Part shown: in pieces, positions 33,990 through 43,490 of the stretch | Position numbering within the stretch: the first letter of the stretch is position 1 | Layout of the letters: each line of letters begins with the position of its first letter | Source: Miscanthus floridulus | Lineage: Eukaryota; Streptophyta; Magnoliopsida; Poales; Poaceae | Direction: 5' to 3' | NCBI RefSeq assembly: GCF_019320115.1 | Contig: NC_089587.1 | Coordinates: 102,946,166 to 103,010,165 of the forward strand | Length of the DNA: 64,000 bases | The notes under the pieces: generated by a model | What the model was told of the DNA's origin: nothing | Databases searched by the model: none | The model's input: only the letters and a program-made list of their open reading frames with translations | Made by a program: the position numbers and the translations under genes

Positions 33990-34646
33990 ATGGCCAAGGC
34001 CGTGCTCCTGCTCCTAGTCCTTGTCACGCCCTTGATGATTTCCCTGCTTCGGTCCTCCTCCCTCGCCCTGAACCAGGACTTCTGCATCGCCGACCTGGCC
34101 CGCGGCGATACCCCGGCCGGGTATCCGTGCAAGCCCCAGAACGGCGTCACAGCCGACGACTTCTACTACCGCGGCCTCAACACGACCGGCCCGACCATCA
34201 ACCCCTTCAACATCGGCCTGTCGTCGGCCTTCGTCACCCGGTTCCCCGGCGTGAACGGGCTGGGCATCTCCGCGGCGCGAGTGGACTTCGCCCCGGGCGG
34301 CATCGTGCCTCTGCACTCGCACCCGGGCGGCACCGAGCTCCTCTTCGTCATCGAGGGCGCCATCTCCGCCGGCTTCATCAGCTCCCTGACCAACCAGGTG
34401 TACGTCAAGACGCTGTACAAGGGCGACCTCATGGTGTTCCCGCAGGGCCTGCTGCACTTCCAGTACAACCTGGGCGACGACACGGCGGTGGCTCTCTCTT
34501 CCTACAGCAGCGCCAACCCCGGGCTGATGATCCTGGACTTCGCGCTCTTCGCCAACAACCTGCCATCGGACGTCGTGAGCAAGGTCACCGTCCTGGACGA
34601 ATTGGAGGTCAGGAAGCTCAAGGCACTCTTCGGCGGGAGCGGCTAA
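33990..34646 (+). CDS. Germin-like protein (cupin, secreted), 218 aa, single exon
   Basis: An intact ORF from ATG 33990 (context AACCATGG) to TAA 34644-34646. A hydrophobic signal peptide spans about residues 1-28 and should send it to the apoplast. Germin landmarks: the disulphide pair Cys32 and Cys47 (DFCIADL, GYPCK), a glycosylation site NTT at 64, and the cupin motif PLHSHPGGTELLFVIEG giving metal ligands His109, His111 and Glu116. The second motif, GDLMVFPQGLLHFQYN, supplies His156. Length fits the family (about 210-230 aa). Germins bind manganese as oligomers; some are oxalate oxidases or superoxide dismutases, but the activity of this one cannot be read from sequence. GC-rich coding sequence, no stops, TATA box and poly(A) signals all suggest a live gene. 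It lies between two MULE-family insertions. Confidence 0.95.
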   Translation: MAKAVLLLLVLVTPLMISLLRSSSLALNQDFCIADLARGDTPAGYPCKPQNGVTADDFYYRGLNTTGPTINPFNIGLSSAFVTRFPGVNGLGISAARVDFAPGGIVPLHSHPGGTELLFVIEGAISAGFISSLTNQVYVKTLYKGDLMVFPQGLLHFQYNLGDDTAVALSSYSSANPGLMILDFALFANNLPSDVVSKVTVLDELEVRKLKALFGGSG

Positions 34647-34855
34647 GCCATTCCGCCCATTCGTTTCAACTCTTGGGCTGCAGGGTTAGATGAAGCTTGA
34701 ATTGGTTGTGGTTGTGGACTTGACGTGTCAGATGAGGTTGAATTGGTCGTGGTTGTGGTGTCAGAATAATTTGCGCGCAAGGCAGGTGCACCTGTCATTT
34801 TAACGCCAAGTTGTGGTGCACTGGTTGGTGCTAGTCAATTGTCAAGTGGTGTGAG

Positions 34856-34878
34856 AATAAAGATAACGCGGTAATAAA
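34856..34878 (+). terminator. Poly(A) signals of the germin-like gene
   Basis: AATAAA occurs at 34856-34861 and again at 34873-34878, about 210-230 bases after the stop codon. Between stop and signals, 34690-34770 holds an imperfect ~45-bp duplication (GAATTGGTTGTGGTTGTGG theme). Confidence 0.5.
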
Positions 34879-34879
34879 C

Positions 34880-35717
34880 GGCCCTTGAATTTAATTTGAA
34901 GTTGTCTAGCTAGTGGACAATCGGGTGTTTGAGGCTTATCATCACAACACGATTTTTTTATCCGTTAGATTCGAATTGAGTGTCTAGGTCAAATCCTCAG
35001 TCCGAGATTGTTTGAAAATAAATTAAAAAATCTGAATCCAAAAATATATGAATTTAAAAACAACTATTTCGGACTCTAAGTAACATCAAATCGAAAACTT
35101 ATCAGCAACAAACTTGTAGACCAGGTTAGACACTGCAACTTTAGTATTAACCACGTGAACATTCAAGGTCATTTCAAAATTCTTATTTTTGAATTTCAAA
35201 ATCTAAGAAAACAAAACACATGTTTAGGAATCTAAATGTTGGGACACAGATACCTTGGTTGCGAAGACAAAAGCTCCCCTTTTCATAGTTCGGTTGTTGT
35301 GTGTGCGGATGAAACTGCAAACTATTACCATTGTTCTCATTTTGGGCAGGGATTCTGCAGAAGCCTTCGACCGCGGAGACCGGCCGGCGAAGACCCGTGG
35401 CTGAAGTCTAGGACCGCGGGGGGGGGGGGGGGGGGGGGGGGGCAGGGCGACGGTCGCCCTGCAGAATACGGCGATACGACTCGGAAGATAGGAGAGAGCG
35501 AAGGCTAGGCCTCCACCCATCACGTGAGTTGCCTCGCCGGAGGGCATGTGCTGAAGTACAAATGGGCCTCCACCAGGCTCAGTGCTAAGGCCCATAAGAC
35601 GAGGTCGTGCAGAGGGAGAAGACCTAAGATGCCCCGCAGGCTAGGCCTAGTACGTGCATATTCTCAGTATTTGTAGGGTAGAGTTGTAAAATAACTTCCT
35701 TATGTACCATGAACTAT
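34880..35717. other. Intergenic stretch with a 25-bp G run, no gene seen
   Basis: AT-rich to 35220, then GC-rich. A run of 25 G (35418-35442) follows GGACCGC. Open frames across it encode only poly-Gly or poly-Pro. No domain, splice pattern or terminal repeat is evident, and I do not call a gene. Confidence 0.5.
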
Positions 35718-35726
35718 AAAATTGGA

Positions 35727-37260
35727 GAATTTTTATTTTTTATTACTTTTTTATTTAATATTTTCATAATAATCGCTTCTATTTTTTTTGTTGATTTGAC
35801 CCTTTTGGTCGTGCAAGCGGCGCTGGCGCGACCAAATAACTTTGTCGCACCACATGCATTAGCGCGGTAACATCCACCACGTTAGACGACATTTTCGACG
35901 TGGAAAACGCTGTCACGCCACTCTCGCTGGCGTGATAGTATTGTTCTGTTGCGCCACCGGGAGTGGCGTGACAAGATAAAACTTTTGAAAAATCATAACT
36001 TTTTTATACGACGTCGGATGAGGATGAAATTTATATAAAAATTGTAGCCTCTATGAGATCTACAACTTTATAGTTTTGAGTTTTTTCCATTTGAGGACGT
36101 TAAGATGCTCAAAAAAATAATATAAAATTTCAGAAGCATAATAACCCCGTACAAGTGCTTGTCACATTAGAAAAATAATATCGTTTTTGTATGGTGTCAA
36201 ATGAAGATACTATTGACACGAAAGTTGTAGCTCTCAATAAGATCTACAACTTTATAATTTTGAGTTTTTATATTTGACCTCGTTAAAATGCACAAAAAAT
36301 AATGTATAATTTTAACAGCATAATAATCATGTACTAGCTCTTGTTGCATTAAAAAATAATATCATTTTTGTATGCATCAAATGAAGATACATTTTATATG
36401 AAAGATGTAGCCCTTAGTGAGATCTACAATTTTATAGTTTTGAGTTTTCACATTTGGAGTAGTTAAGATGGTCAAAAAAATAATATAATATTTCAGTCGT
36501 AAATATGCTGCTAAAACTTTATATTAATTTTTAGAGCATGTTAACGACCTCAAATATGATAACTCAAAACTATAAACTTATAAATCTCACTAAGGGCTAC
36601 AACTTTTATATATGTATCTTCATTTGACACCATACGAAAACGATATTATTTTTCTAACGCAGCAAGCACTAGTATGCGATTATTATGCTGCTAAAATTTT
36701 ATATTATTTTCTCATGCATTTTAACGATCTCAAATGTAAAAACTCAAAATTACAAAGTTATAGATCTCATTGAGAGATACAACTTTTGTGTAAAGAGTAT
36801 CTTCATTTGACACCATACAAAAACAATATTATTTTTCTAATGTGACAAGGACTTGTACGCGGTTATTATGCTTCTGAAATTTTATATTAATTTTTTGAGC
36901 ATCTTAACCTCCTTAAAGTTGTAGATCTCATAGAGGGCTACAATTTTCATATAAATTTTATCTTCATCCGACGTCGTATCAAAGAGTTATGATTTTTTAA
37001 AGGTTTTGTCTTGTCACGTCACTCTCAGTGGCGCGATAGAACAATACTGTCACGCCAACGGGAGTGTCGTGATAGCGTTTTCCACGTCGAAAACACCGTC
37101 TAACGTGGCGGATGTTGTCGTACCAATGCATGTGGCGTGACAACGTTATTTGGTTGTGCCAGTGCCGTTGCGCGACCAAAAGGGTCAAATCCATTAAAAA
37201 ATTTTAGGAGCGATTATTATTAAAATATTAAATAAAAAAGGATTAAAAATAAAAAAATCC
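35727..37260. mobile_element. Fold-back non-autonomous MULE-family element (1534 bp, TSD AAAATTGGA)
   Basis: Almost the whole element is one inverted repeat: the left arm (35727 to ~36500) reads as the reverse complement of the right arm (~36505 to 37260). A perfect 9-bp duplication AAAATTGGA at 35718-35726 and 37261-37269 marks Mutator-superfamily insertion. The arms carry a GCGCGACCAAA / TTTGGTCGTGC block alignable with the core of the 26551-33368 MULE TIR (CTGGCACGACCAAATG there). Each arm also has about three tandem ~185-bp units with GATCTACAACTTTATAGTTTTGAG. There is no coding capacity; movement would need a transposase supplied by another element. Confidence 0.9.
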
Positions 37261-37269
37261 AAAATTGGA

Positions 37270-37490
37270 GGCAAACCCCATGTAGAGAGAGGCCCATGGA
37301 TTGACGAAACCCTAATTGAGCCCTGGTCACCACCTTTGTGTTCATCTTTGAGCTTTGCCTTCTCTAGAGCAAAGGCTTCCCATCTTACTCACCCCGCTGG
37401 GAACCATTTTTCTAATACTAAAAAATTTCAAATAGAAAACTTTTCAACTATAAAGTTGTAGATTGTTTTGTGAACTACAACTTTAGTGTA
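37270..37490. other. Unassigned DNA between fold-back element and mariner-like element
   Basis: Short spacer with a small inverted repeat around AAAGTTGTAG / CTACAACTTT (37450-37487). No gene seen. Confidence 0.4.
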
Positions 37491-38037
37491 TACTCCCTCT
37501 GTCCGAGAATTATTGACGTTATAGGAACGAACACATAAGCCAACGAGAGAGACAAAAGACTAGAGTAGCCCTATATTCTCTCCCCTTTCTCTTCTTCTCG
37601 TTCACATCGCCATCGGTGCCCCCATCATGCTGAGCCCGCGCTCGCCTAGCCACTGCCCCGGACGTCGCTAGGGAGGCCATGGCCCGCGTCACCGGTTCTC
37701 TCCACGTCAAGCGCCACCAGGGAGGCACCACCCACCCACTCGCCAGTTGATGTCCTGTCCTGACTGCATCCAACGACTCTAGATCCAGACCCCGACCGCG
37801 GAGGGGTGGGAACGGGCGTAGCTCCGGTAGAGGAGGTGAGGAGGGCGGGCACCGGCGGAGAAGAAGAAGGGGGTCGCTGAGGAGGGGGGGTGCTTTGCCT
37901 CGGCGCTGACCAGATGCACCTCAACGCCAAGCGTGCCACTACAGAGGATGTAAGGAAGGGGGTTGTGGACTAGTGAAGTCGGGGAGATCCTAGAGGGCGG
38001 CAAGTGGGCCGTGGAGAGAAGGAAGGGGGTAGGGCCC

Positions 38038-40457
38038 TGAAGGGTCGAGATGGCGACTAGAGGGGGGGGTGAATAGTCCTTTTTAAAACTTAATCAAGTT
38101 GGCTAACCGAAACAAGTGCGGAATTAAAACTATCGGTCTAGCCAAGACTACACCCCTCTATCTATGTTCACTAGCACCTTTCAAAGATAACAATTATGCA
38201 ACAAAGGTGCCGGGCTAGCTAGAGCTCTCTTAATCAATTCTATGAGCAAGGTCACACAAACCTATGCCACTAGTACTTTAAGCAATGAGGGAGCTCCTTC
38301 ACATGCTAGTAAGCAAAAGCACAAAGCTAACTAACCTCACTAGCAATGCTCAATAACAAGGCAACCAATGCCTAACTAGAGAGCGCAAATACTTAGCTAC
38401 ACAAACTAAGCAATATGACTAACAAGGTTACACAAACCAAATTAGCCACGCATGGGAGCGACTTCTATGCTACACAAGCAAGAAGGTAACTAGTAAGCTA
38501 CACAAGCTATCTAATTACAAGAGCAACTACACAAGCTTAATATGTATAAAAATAATTGCAAGCTTGTGTAATAGGGATGCAAACCAACGGGAAGAACAAG
38601 GTTGACACGATGATTTTTCTCCCGAGGTTCACGTGTTTGCCAACACGCTAGTCCCCGTTGTGTCGACCGCTCACTTGGTGGTTCGGCGGCTAATTAGCAT
38701 CACCCGCTAAGCCCGCACGTCGGGCGCCGCAAGAACCTACCCCTTGAGTGAGGGTAGCTCAATGACACGCTTTACTAAAGTTGCTCTTCGCGACTCCCGC
38801 GGGGCGAGCACAAGTGCCCCTCACAAGCACTTCTCCAGAGCGCCGCACAAGCTTTTTGCGCGCTTTGACGGAGACCACCACCAAGCCATCTAGGAGGTGG
38901 CAACCTCCAAGAGTAACAAGCACCACCGGCTTGCAACTCGATCACCTAGTGCCACTCGATGCAACCTCATGATGCAATCGCACTAGAATCGCTCACTCAC
39001 ACAATCGAATGATCACTATCATGTATATGTGTGATGGAGGGCTCCCAAGCACTCACAAGCGTGGACACTAAGTCCCCTTAGGTGCTCAGCTGCCAGCCAT
39101 GGCCGAAGGCCACTTCTATTTATAGCCCTAAGGGTTAAACTAGCCGTTACCCCTTCACTGGGCAAAAATCGGGACGACCGGATGCTCCGGTCGTGTTGAC
39201 CGGACGCTGGACCTCAGCGTCCGGTCGCCCGCAGATGGCCATGTGTCCCGATTCCAACGGTCACTTGACCTGACCGGACGCAGCAGCTTCAACTGACCGG
39301 ACGCTGGACCTCAACGTCCGGTCGTTTCCAGTAAGCTCCCCGAGGCATATTTCTTCGACCGGACGCGTCCGGTCCACCTTGACCGGACACAGACTAGCGT
39401 CCGGTGCAATACCCTCGGTACTGTGCAGACCCGTCAGTTTGACCGGACACATGCTGCCAGGGTCCGGTGCTTTCAGACCCAGCGTCCGATCAGTTGACCG
39501 ACGCCAGCGTCTTCGCGATCAACTCGTTTTCACTTCTAACTTCTTCACCCTTGCTCCAATGTGCCAACCACAAGAATTTGCATCCGGCGCAATAGAAAAT
39601 AGGCATTCCATTTTCCCGAAAGCGTCGAATCCTGCCGAGCTTGCGAGGCGGGAGGGAGAGAGGGACCCAAACCCATCTCAACCCTGCAAACACCACCTCC
39701 TTTGTAAATGTGCCAACACCACCAAGTGTACACCACCATGTGTATGTGTGTTAGCTTTTCACAATCATTTCCCAAAGGATGTTAGCCACTCAACTTGCCA
39801 CGCCACTCGATCCTAGCGATGATGCAAAGTTAGATCAGTCGAGTGGCACTAGATGACCGATATGCAAATAAGTTTGCCCCTCTTGATAGTACGGCCATCT
39901 ATCCTAAACCCGGTCATAAACTTCTCTACACACCTATGACCGGTGAAATGAAATGCCCTAGGTTATACCTTTGCCTTGCGCATTCCATTCCATCTCCTCC
40001 AATGTCGATGCAACACATGCACCAACACGATCAACAATGATATGATCCACTTCATATCATCACGTGATCATATTGGTTCATCGATCTTGACTTTACTTGC
40101 TCTTCACCGTTGCTATCGTCCATCGGCGCCAAGTCTTGCTCAAGCTTCACCGCCACGCGGTCCATCACTCCAAAGCCTTTGACTTGCCCTTCACGCTTGC
40201 AACCGGTCCATCAAGCCAAGTCTTGTCTTGATCTTCTCCACCTTGATCACATGACTCAATGTCATGTCTCATGTACATTTACGCTCCTTCATCATCACAT
40301 GTGTGAGCTTTGCAACATCTCCAAGCCATTTTCACCTTCATGGCATATGTTGCTCACACACATGTACCTATGGACTAATCACCTATGTATCTCACATAAA
40401 CACAATTAGTCCACCTAAGTTGTCACTCAATTACCAAAACCAAACAAGGACCTTTTA
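38038..40457 (-). repeat. Solo LTR of a SIRE-type Copia element (2420 bp, TSD GGCCC)
   Basis: On the plus strand it runs from TGAAGGGTCGAGATGG to AACAAGGACCTTTTA. A perfect 5-bp duplication GGCCC flanks it at 38033-38037 and 40458-40462. The right end is TA where CA is expected, probably a point change. Minus-strand sense is given by homology to SIRE LTRs (TTTGGTTTTGGTAATTGA after its start) and by a TATAAATA box at 39117-39124. A CCGGACGC array at about 39175-39490 lies upstream of it in sense. No internal region remains. Confidence 0.9.
39117..39124 (-). promoter_or_regulatory. TATA box of the 38038-40457 solo LTR
   Basis: Minus strand TATAAATA, in the same place relative to the CCGGACGC array as in other SIRE LTRs here. 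Confidence 0.55.
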
Positions 40458-40851
40458 GGCCCGTTCGAGATGCGCCGCGGATTCGCCTTGGCGTCGGGCC
40501 GCTCCACCTCCGCCCTAGATCAGCTGCCAGGGGGGCGACTGCTCTACCTCGCCGCTGCTCTGGTCCGCTCCAACGCTAGCTTGCTCCACCTCAATGCTGG
40601 CAGTCTTTGCCTCGGCGCCACGTGCAGAAGAGAAGAGGGTGGGACGCCTCCCGTTTGAGAAGAAGATGATGGGTGCAGTGGCGCTGGTGGGATGGGTGCG
40701 TCGGTGCGGGGTCAGCGGGTGGGCTTTGGGACGGATGGGAGAAGCTGTAGGCCTGCATCCCTCTTTAGGTGGGACCCATGGTCTAAAACGACCTTCTTTC
40801 TAAGATGGTTTTTGAATGCCAAAACGTCCTTCTTTTTGGGACGGCGGAGTA

Positions 40852-41206
40852 CCATGTCATCATCTGAGATTGTTTGAAATTTTAAATTCTAAATTTCAAA
40901 ATTCAAGAAATGAAAACAAAATTTTTGGACACTAAATTGTTTTAAATAAAAAACTTCTCAATTACGAAGTTGTAGATCGCGTCGAGAGCAATAATTTTGA
41001 TTCAAAGTTTGTCTTCATCCGAGTTGATATGAAAAAAGTTATAAATTATTCTTTGATGCAACTATTTTTAAAAGTGGGTCTATTGAGTTGTCTGCCTCTC
41101 TGATAATCAATTTCTATGGGCGGATCCTTTTTAAGCACCTATATTAATGGATTTATGCAGGTGGACGTCCTAAGGTGACCGTCTTAAAACACCCGCCTCT
41201 GTAAAT
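40852..41206. other. Unassigned DNA, possible transposon subterminal repeats
   Basis: No gene. Two related pieces, GGGCGGATCC near 41118 and ACACCCGCCTCTG near 41190, look like subterminal repeats of a decayed DNA transposon. The AAGTTGTAGATC stretch near 40965 resembles the unit of the fold-back element. Confidence 0.35.
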
Positions 41207-41214
41207 GATTAACA

Positions 41215-41861
41215 CAATATTCAAAAAGGCGGTACTAGGCGCTCGCCTAGGCGCGCTTCAGCGCTGGGCGGAGGGGTAACGCCTCGCCTAGGGTGATAAG
41301 CAGAGAATAGGCGCCGTGCCACCTCCTCCGGTCCTCCCTCCTCGTAATCCAGTAAGATGCGCATCCGTTTGAAGGAGAGAGGAAGGGAGCATAAAGGAAA
41401 GGCAGACCTTGGATCGTGATGGCGTGGGGAGCGCGCCACCGAGAGAGAGAGAGAGAGAGGGGTCACGAGAAAGAAGGGAGAAGAAGGTCACGGGAAAGAA
41501 GACGCACTGCTCGGACTGCCGATGAGATGTGGATAGGACATAGCGATTTTGCGACTTGCTCCTCCACTTTGTAAAATTTCCTACAAATTTTCTTGCTATG
41601 ATTTCCTTTACTGATTTCTTACATTGTAGTCCCTAGAACTTCTATTTTTTCACAAGATACCACTTCTATTGCTGTAGGAACTTCTATTTATTCAGCATTT
41701 CAGGTACTACATTTATATATTTATTCAGCTATACATGCTGAATGCAAATTTAGCAAAATGCCAAGAAAAACGCCTTGAAACGCCTATGCTAGCATAGGCT
41801 CGCTTAGGCTTTAGGTCATGGGTCGTCGCCTAGAAACCGTCTAGTGCCTTGTTGAACATTA
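41215..41861. mobile_element. Non-autonomous hAT-type element (647 bp, TSD GATTAACA)
   Basis: Terminal inverted repeats CAATATTCAAAAAGGC (left) and TAATGTTCAACAAGGC (right, reverse complement) are flanked by a perfect 8-bp duplication GATTAACA at 41207-41214 and 41862-41869, the hAT duplication length. Subterminal CGCCTAGGCG palindromes cluster at the left end and related GCCTAGG/CGCCTA motifs occur near the right. A (GA)n tract lies at about 41440-41460. No transposase is present. Confidence 0.8.
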
Positions 41862-41869
41862 GATTAACA

Positions 41870-42284
41870 GTGCCTTACTCCGTCTTGCAATTTTTAGAAG
41901 TTACATACAAAATTGTTCATCTCTGTAGGGACTGTTTCCTAAAATTCTCTGTGTAGTAGTGACCTTAGTAAAAAATGTCGCGAGGCGATGCCATAAACTG
42001 TTCGTCTCTGTGGTAGTGACCTTATTAAAAAAATGTTTCTTTGTTCTCTCCGTTTCGCACCAGAGCATATTTCACGTGGTAGCAGTGAATCAAATGAAAA
42101 TCACACGAAGTCTCCAACGAGAAAAGTACTGGAGTATCAAATAAAGCCTTAGACTGATCCAGAATTTGGTCTTCAACCAGAAAAGTTTCGAATAAAGCAT
42201 TAGACTAATCCAGAATTTGACTGAAGAAGCAAGCATCAAAATCAAAGAAGCAAACAACTTAAGAAGATACTTTTTTCCCCGAGA
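41870..42284. other. No gene seen; imperfect ~45-bp duplication
   Basis: A motif GTTC(A/G)TCTCTGT...GTAGTGACCTTA(G/T)TAAAAAA occurs twice, near 41918-41975 and 41998-42032. Nothing else is recognisable. Confidence 0.4.
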
Positions 42285-42520
42285 TCCAGTTACAGACCGC
42301 AGGCACTCACGTACACGAGAGCATATTCGCCCCTATGAACGCATGCTCGCACAATCTACCCCATGAGTTCCTCAGAAGAACTGAGTTAGACCGGCACATC
42401 TCGAGATTGACGAAATCACCACAGGCACCTTGCTATCGACGGGTACGTCGCCTACCACTGAAAAATAGCACATTAAACCCTGAAATAAATCCAGAAAAAT
42501 ACGAGCACGCGTATCACAAA
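42285..42520 (-). repeat. Possible 5'-truncated SINE-like dispersed grass repeat
   Basis: The minus strand contains GCGTTCATAGGGGCGAATATG and TTTCTGGATTTATTTCAG, which I associate with a dispersed short repeat of grass genomes. No tRNA-like head is seen at its 5' side. This rests on recollection of the family, not on anything else in the window. Confidence 0.3.
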
Positions 42521-42549
42521 ATCAATTTCCACTACCGACTCAAAACAAT

Positions 42550-42616
42550 GTACTCCCTTCCTTCCAAAATTATTTTGGCTTTTTAGATACATAGTTTCTA
42601 TTGTATATCTGACATG
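42550..42616. repeat. Truncated Stowaway-like MITE end
   Basis: TACTCCCTTCCTTCCAAAATTA followed by a small palindrome (AGATACATAG...CTATTGTATATCT). This resembles one end of Stowaway elements; the other end is missing. Confidence 0.45.
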
Positions 42617-42945
42617 GTGTAACACTCCGCAAAGAAGGCTTGGAGCAAACAATAAAGTGAAGCAAGAACATCTGACAAAACACAACCACGTAAGCACACC
42701 GCACAGTGTAACACTGTTATTTTTAGAAGCATTTAAATAGTCACTAAAAAGTCAAACTTTCAAATTTTTAAATAAACTGGAAATATTGTTTTAGCTTATT
42801 TTGACTACAAACCATAGTCCCATAATACCATCTATAAAAAGATTTTTAATCCATTGGCTAACACATTGAGATGGTTTTATACAACACTTGCACAAACTTA
42901 TTGGTCGGAACTCTTGATCTAACAGAAATCCATCATCGACAGATT
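42617..42945. other. No gene or repeat recognised
   Basis: AT-rich sequence without a credible open frame, terminal repeat or duplication. Confidence 0.4.
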
Positions 42946-43074
42946 GGCCTCGTTCGCTTCGCTGAAAAAACAAGTTGAAACACTGTTCTGACTGATTTAT
43001 TGTGAGAGAAAAACACTGTTCCGGCTGAAAAAACACGCTGAAAAAGACGGTTTATAAAAGAAGCGAACAGGGCC
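42946..43074. mobile_element. Short MITE (129 bp) with GGCC...GTTCGCTTC inverted ends
   Basis: The ends GGCCTCGTTCGCTTC and (reverse complement) GGCCCTGTTCGCTTC pair as terminal inverted repeats. The inside carries two AAACACTGTTC units. This matches an abundant grass MITE type, probably hAT-related. I could not find a flanking duplication. Confidence 0.7.
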
Positions 43075-43155
43075 ATAAAGGGGAACGAGATCCTCCTTTG
43101 ACCCCCAATGACTATAGGAGGATCCCCGTTGGCTGAGAATCACACGTCCTCACTT

Positions 43156-43426
43156 TGTTTTCTTTATCAGGTACAACTTGACACATCCCATGCACTCCAC
43201 ACTCACACCACACACACACATTGTGCGCGCACACATGTAAAGAAGAGATTGGGAGGCGTCGCCGCCTCTAGTGCGCGGGAAACGTGTAGTACCATTGAAC
43301 CACCACTCGTGCGTGTACCCTAAAATTTCTAGAAAAGTTCTAGAAAAAGTTCGATCACCAGGGTTTGAACCCTGATAGGTAACGTACCAATGGACAGACC
43401 TACCACTGGGCCACAGGCCCATTCGC
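43156..43426 (-). mobile_element. tRNA-derived SINE (271 bp) with near-perfect TSD
   Basis: On the minus strand the sequence starts with a tRNA-like head. Box A (TGGCCCAGTGGTAGG) is at 43399-43413 and box B (GGTTCAAACCC) at 43361-43371, about 27 bases apart, as in RNA polymerase III promoters. The 3' end reads CTGATAAAGAAAACA. The flanks CGTCCTCACTT (43145-43155) and CATCCTCACTT (43427-43437) are the same 11 bases with one change, a target-site duplication of the length SINEs make. It encodes no protein and would depend on a LINE for retroposition. Confidence 0.75.
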
Positions 43427-43490
43427 CATCCTCACTTCCGCTTGCGTTTGATACTCTCACCGTCTCCCAGCCAAGCCCAACAATACACGT

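Larger units (their letters stand above)
37493..40849. mobile_element. Putative mariner/Stowaway-like element, ~0.93 kb, split by a solo LTR
   Basis: The left end CTCCCTCTGTCCGAG and the right end (reverse complement CTCCGCCGTCCCAA) resemble grass Stowaway/mariner termini, both continue to GACGTT, and both abut a TA dinucleotide (37491-37492, 40850-40851). Once the solo LTR and one TSD copy are removed, about 930 bp remain. The interior (37560-38037, 40463-40790) is GC-rich, unlike AT-rich MITEs, and may be captured host sequence. No transposase is recognisable. It could instead be two unrelated fragments. Confidence 0.5.

Noticed and set aside
34014..34693. Long frames in other frames and on the opposite strand of the germin-like gene
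   Set aside because: Shadow frames of a GC-rich coding sequence; only the 33990-34646 frame has signal peptide and cupin motifs.
35224..35595. Open frames crossing the G run
   Set aside because: They consist mainly of poly-Gly or poly-Pro and have no recognisable domain.
43357..43413. Possible tRNA gene
   Set aside because: Box A and box B are present, but no closed cloverleaf was found and the sequence is the head of a TSD-flanked SINE.
43150..43422. 90-codon minus-strand frame
   Set aside because: It coincides with the tRNA-derived SINE, including its box A and box B, so it is not a protein gene.
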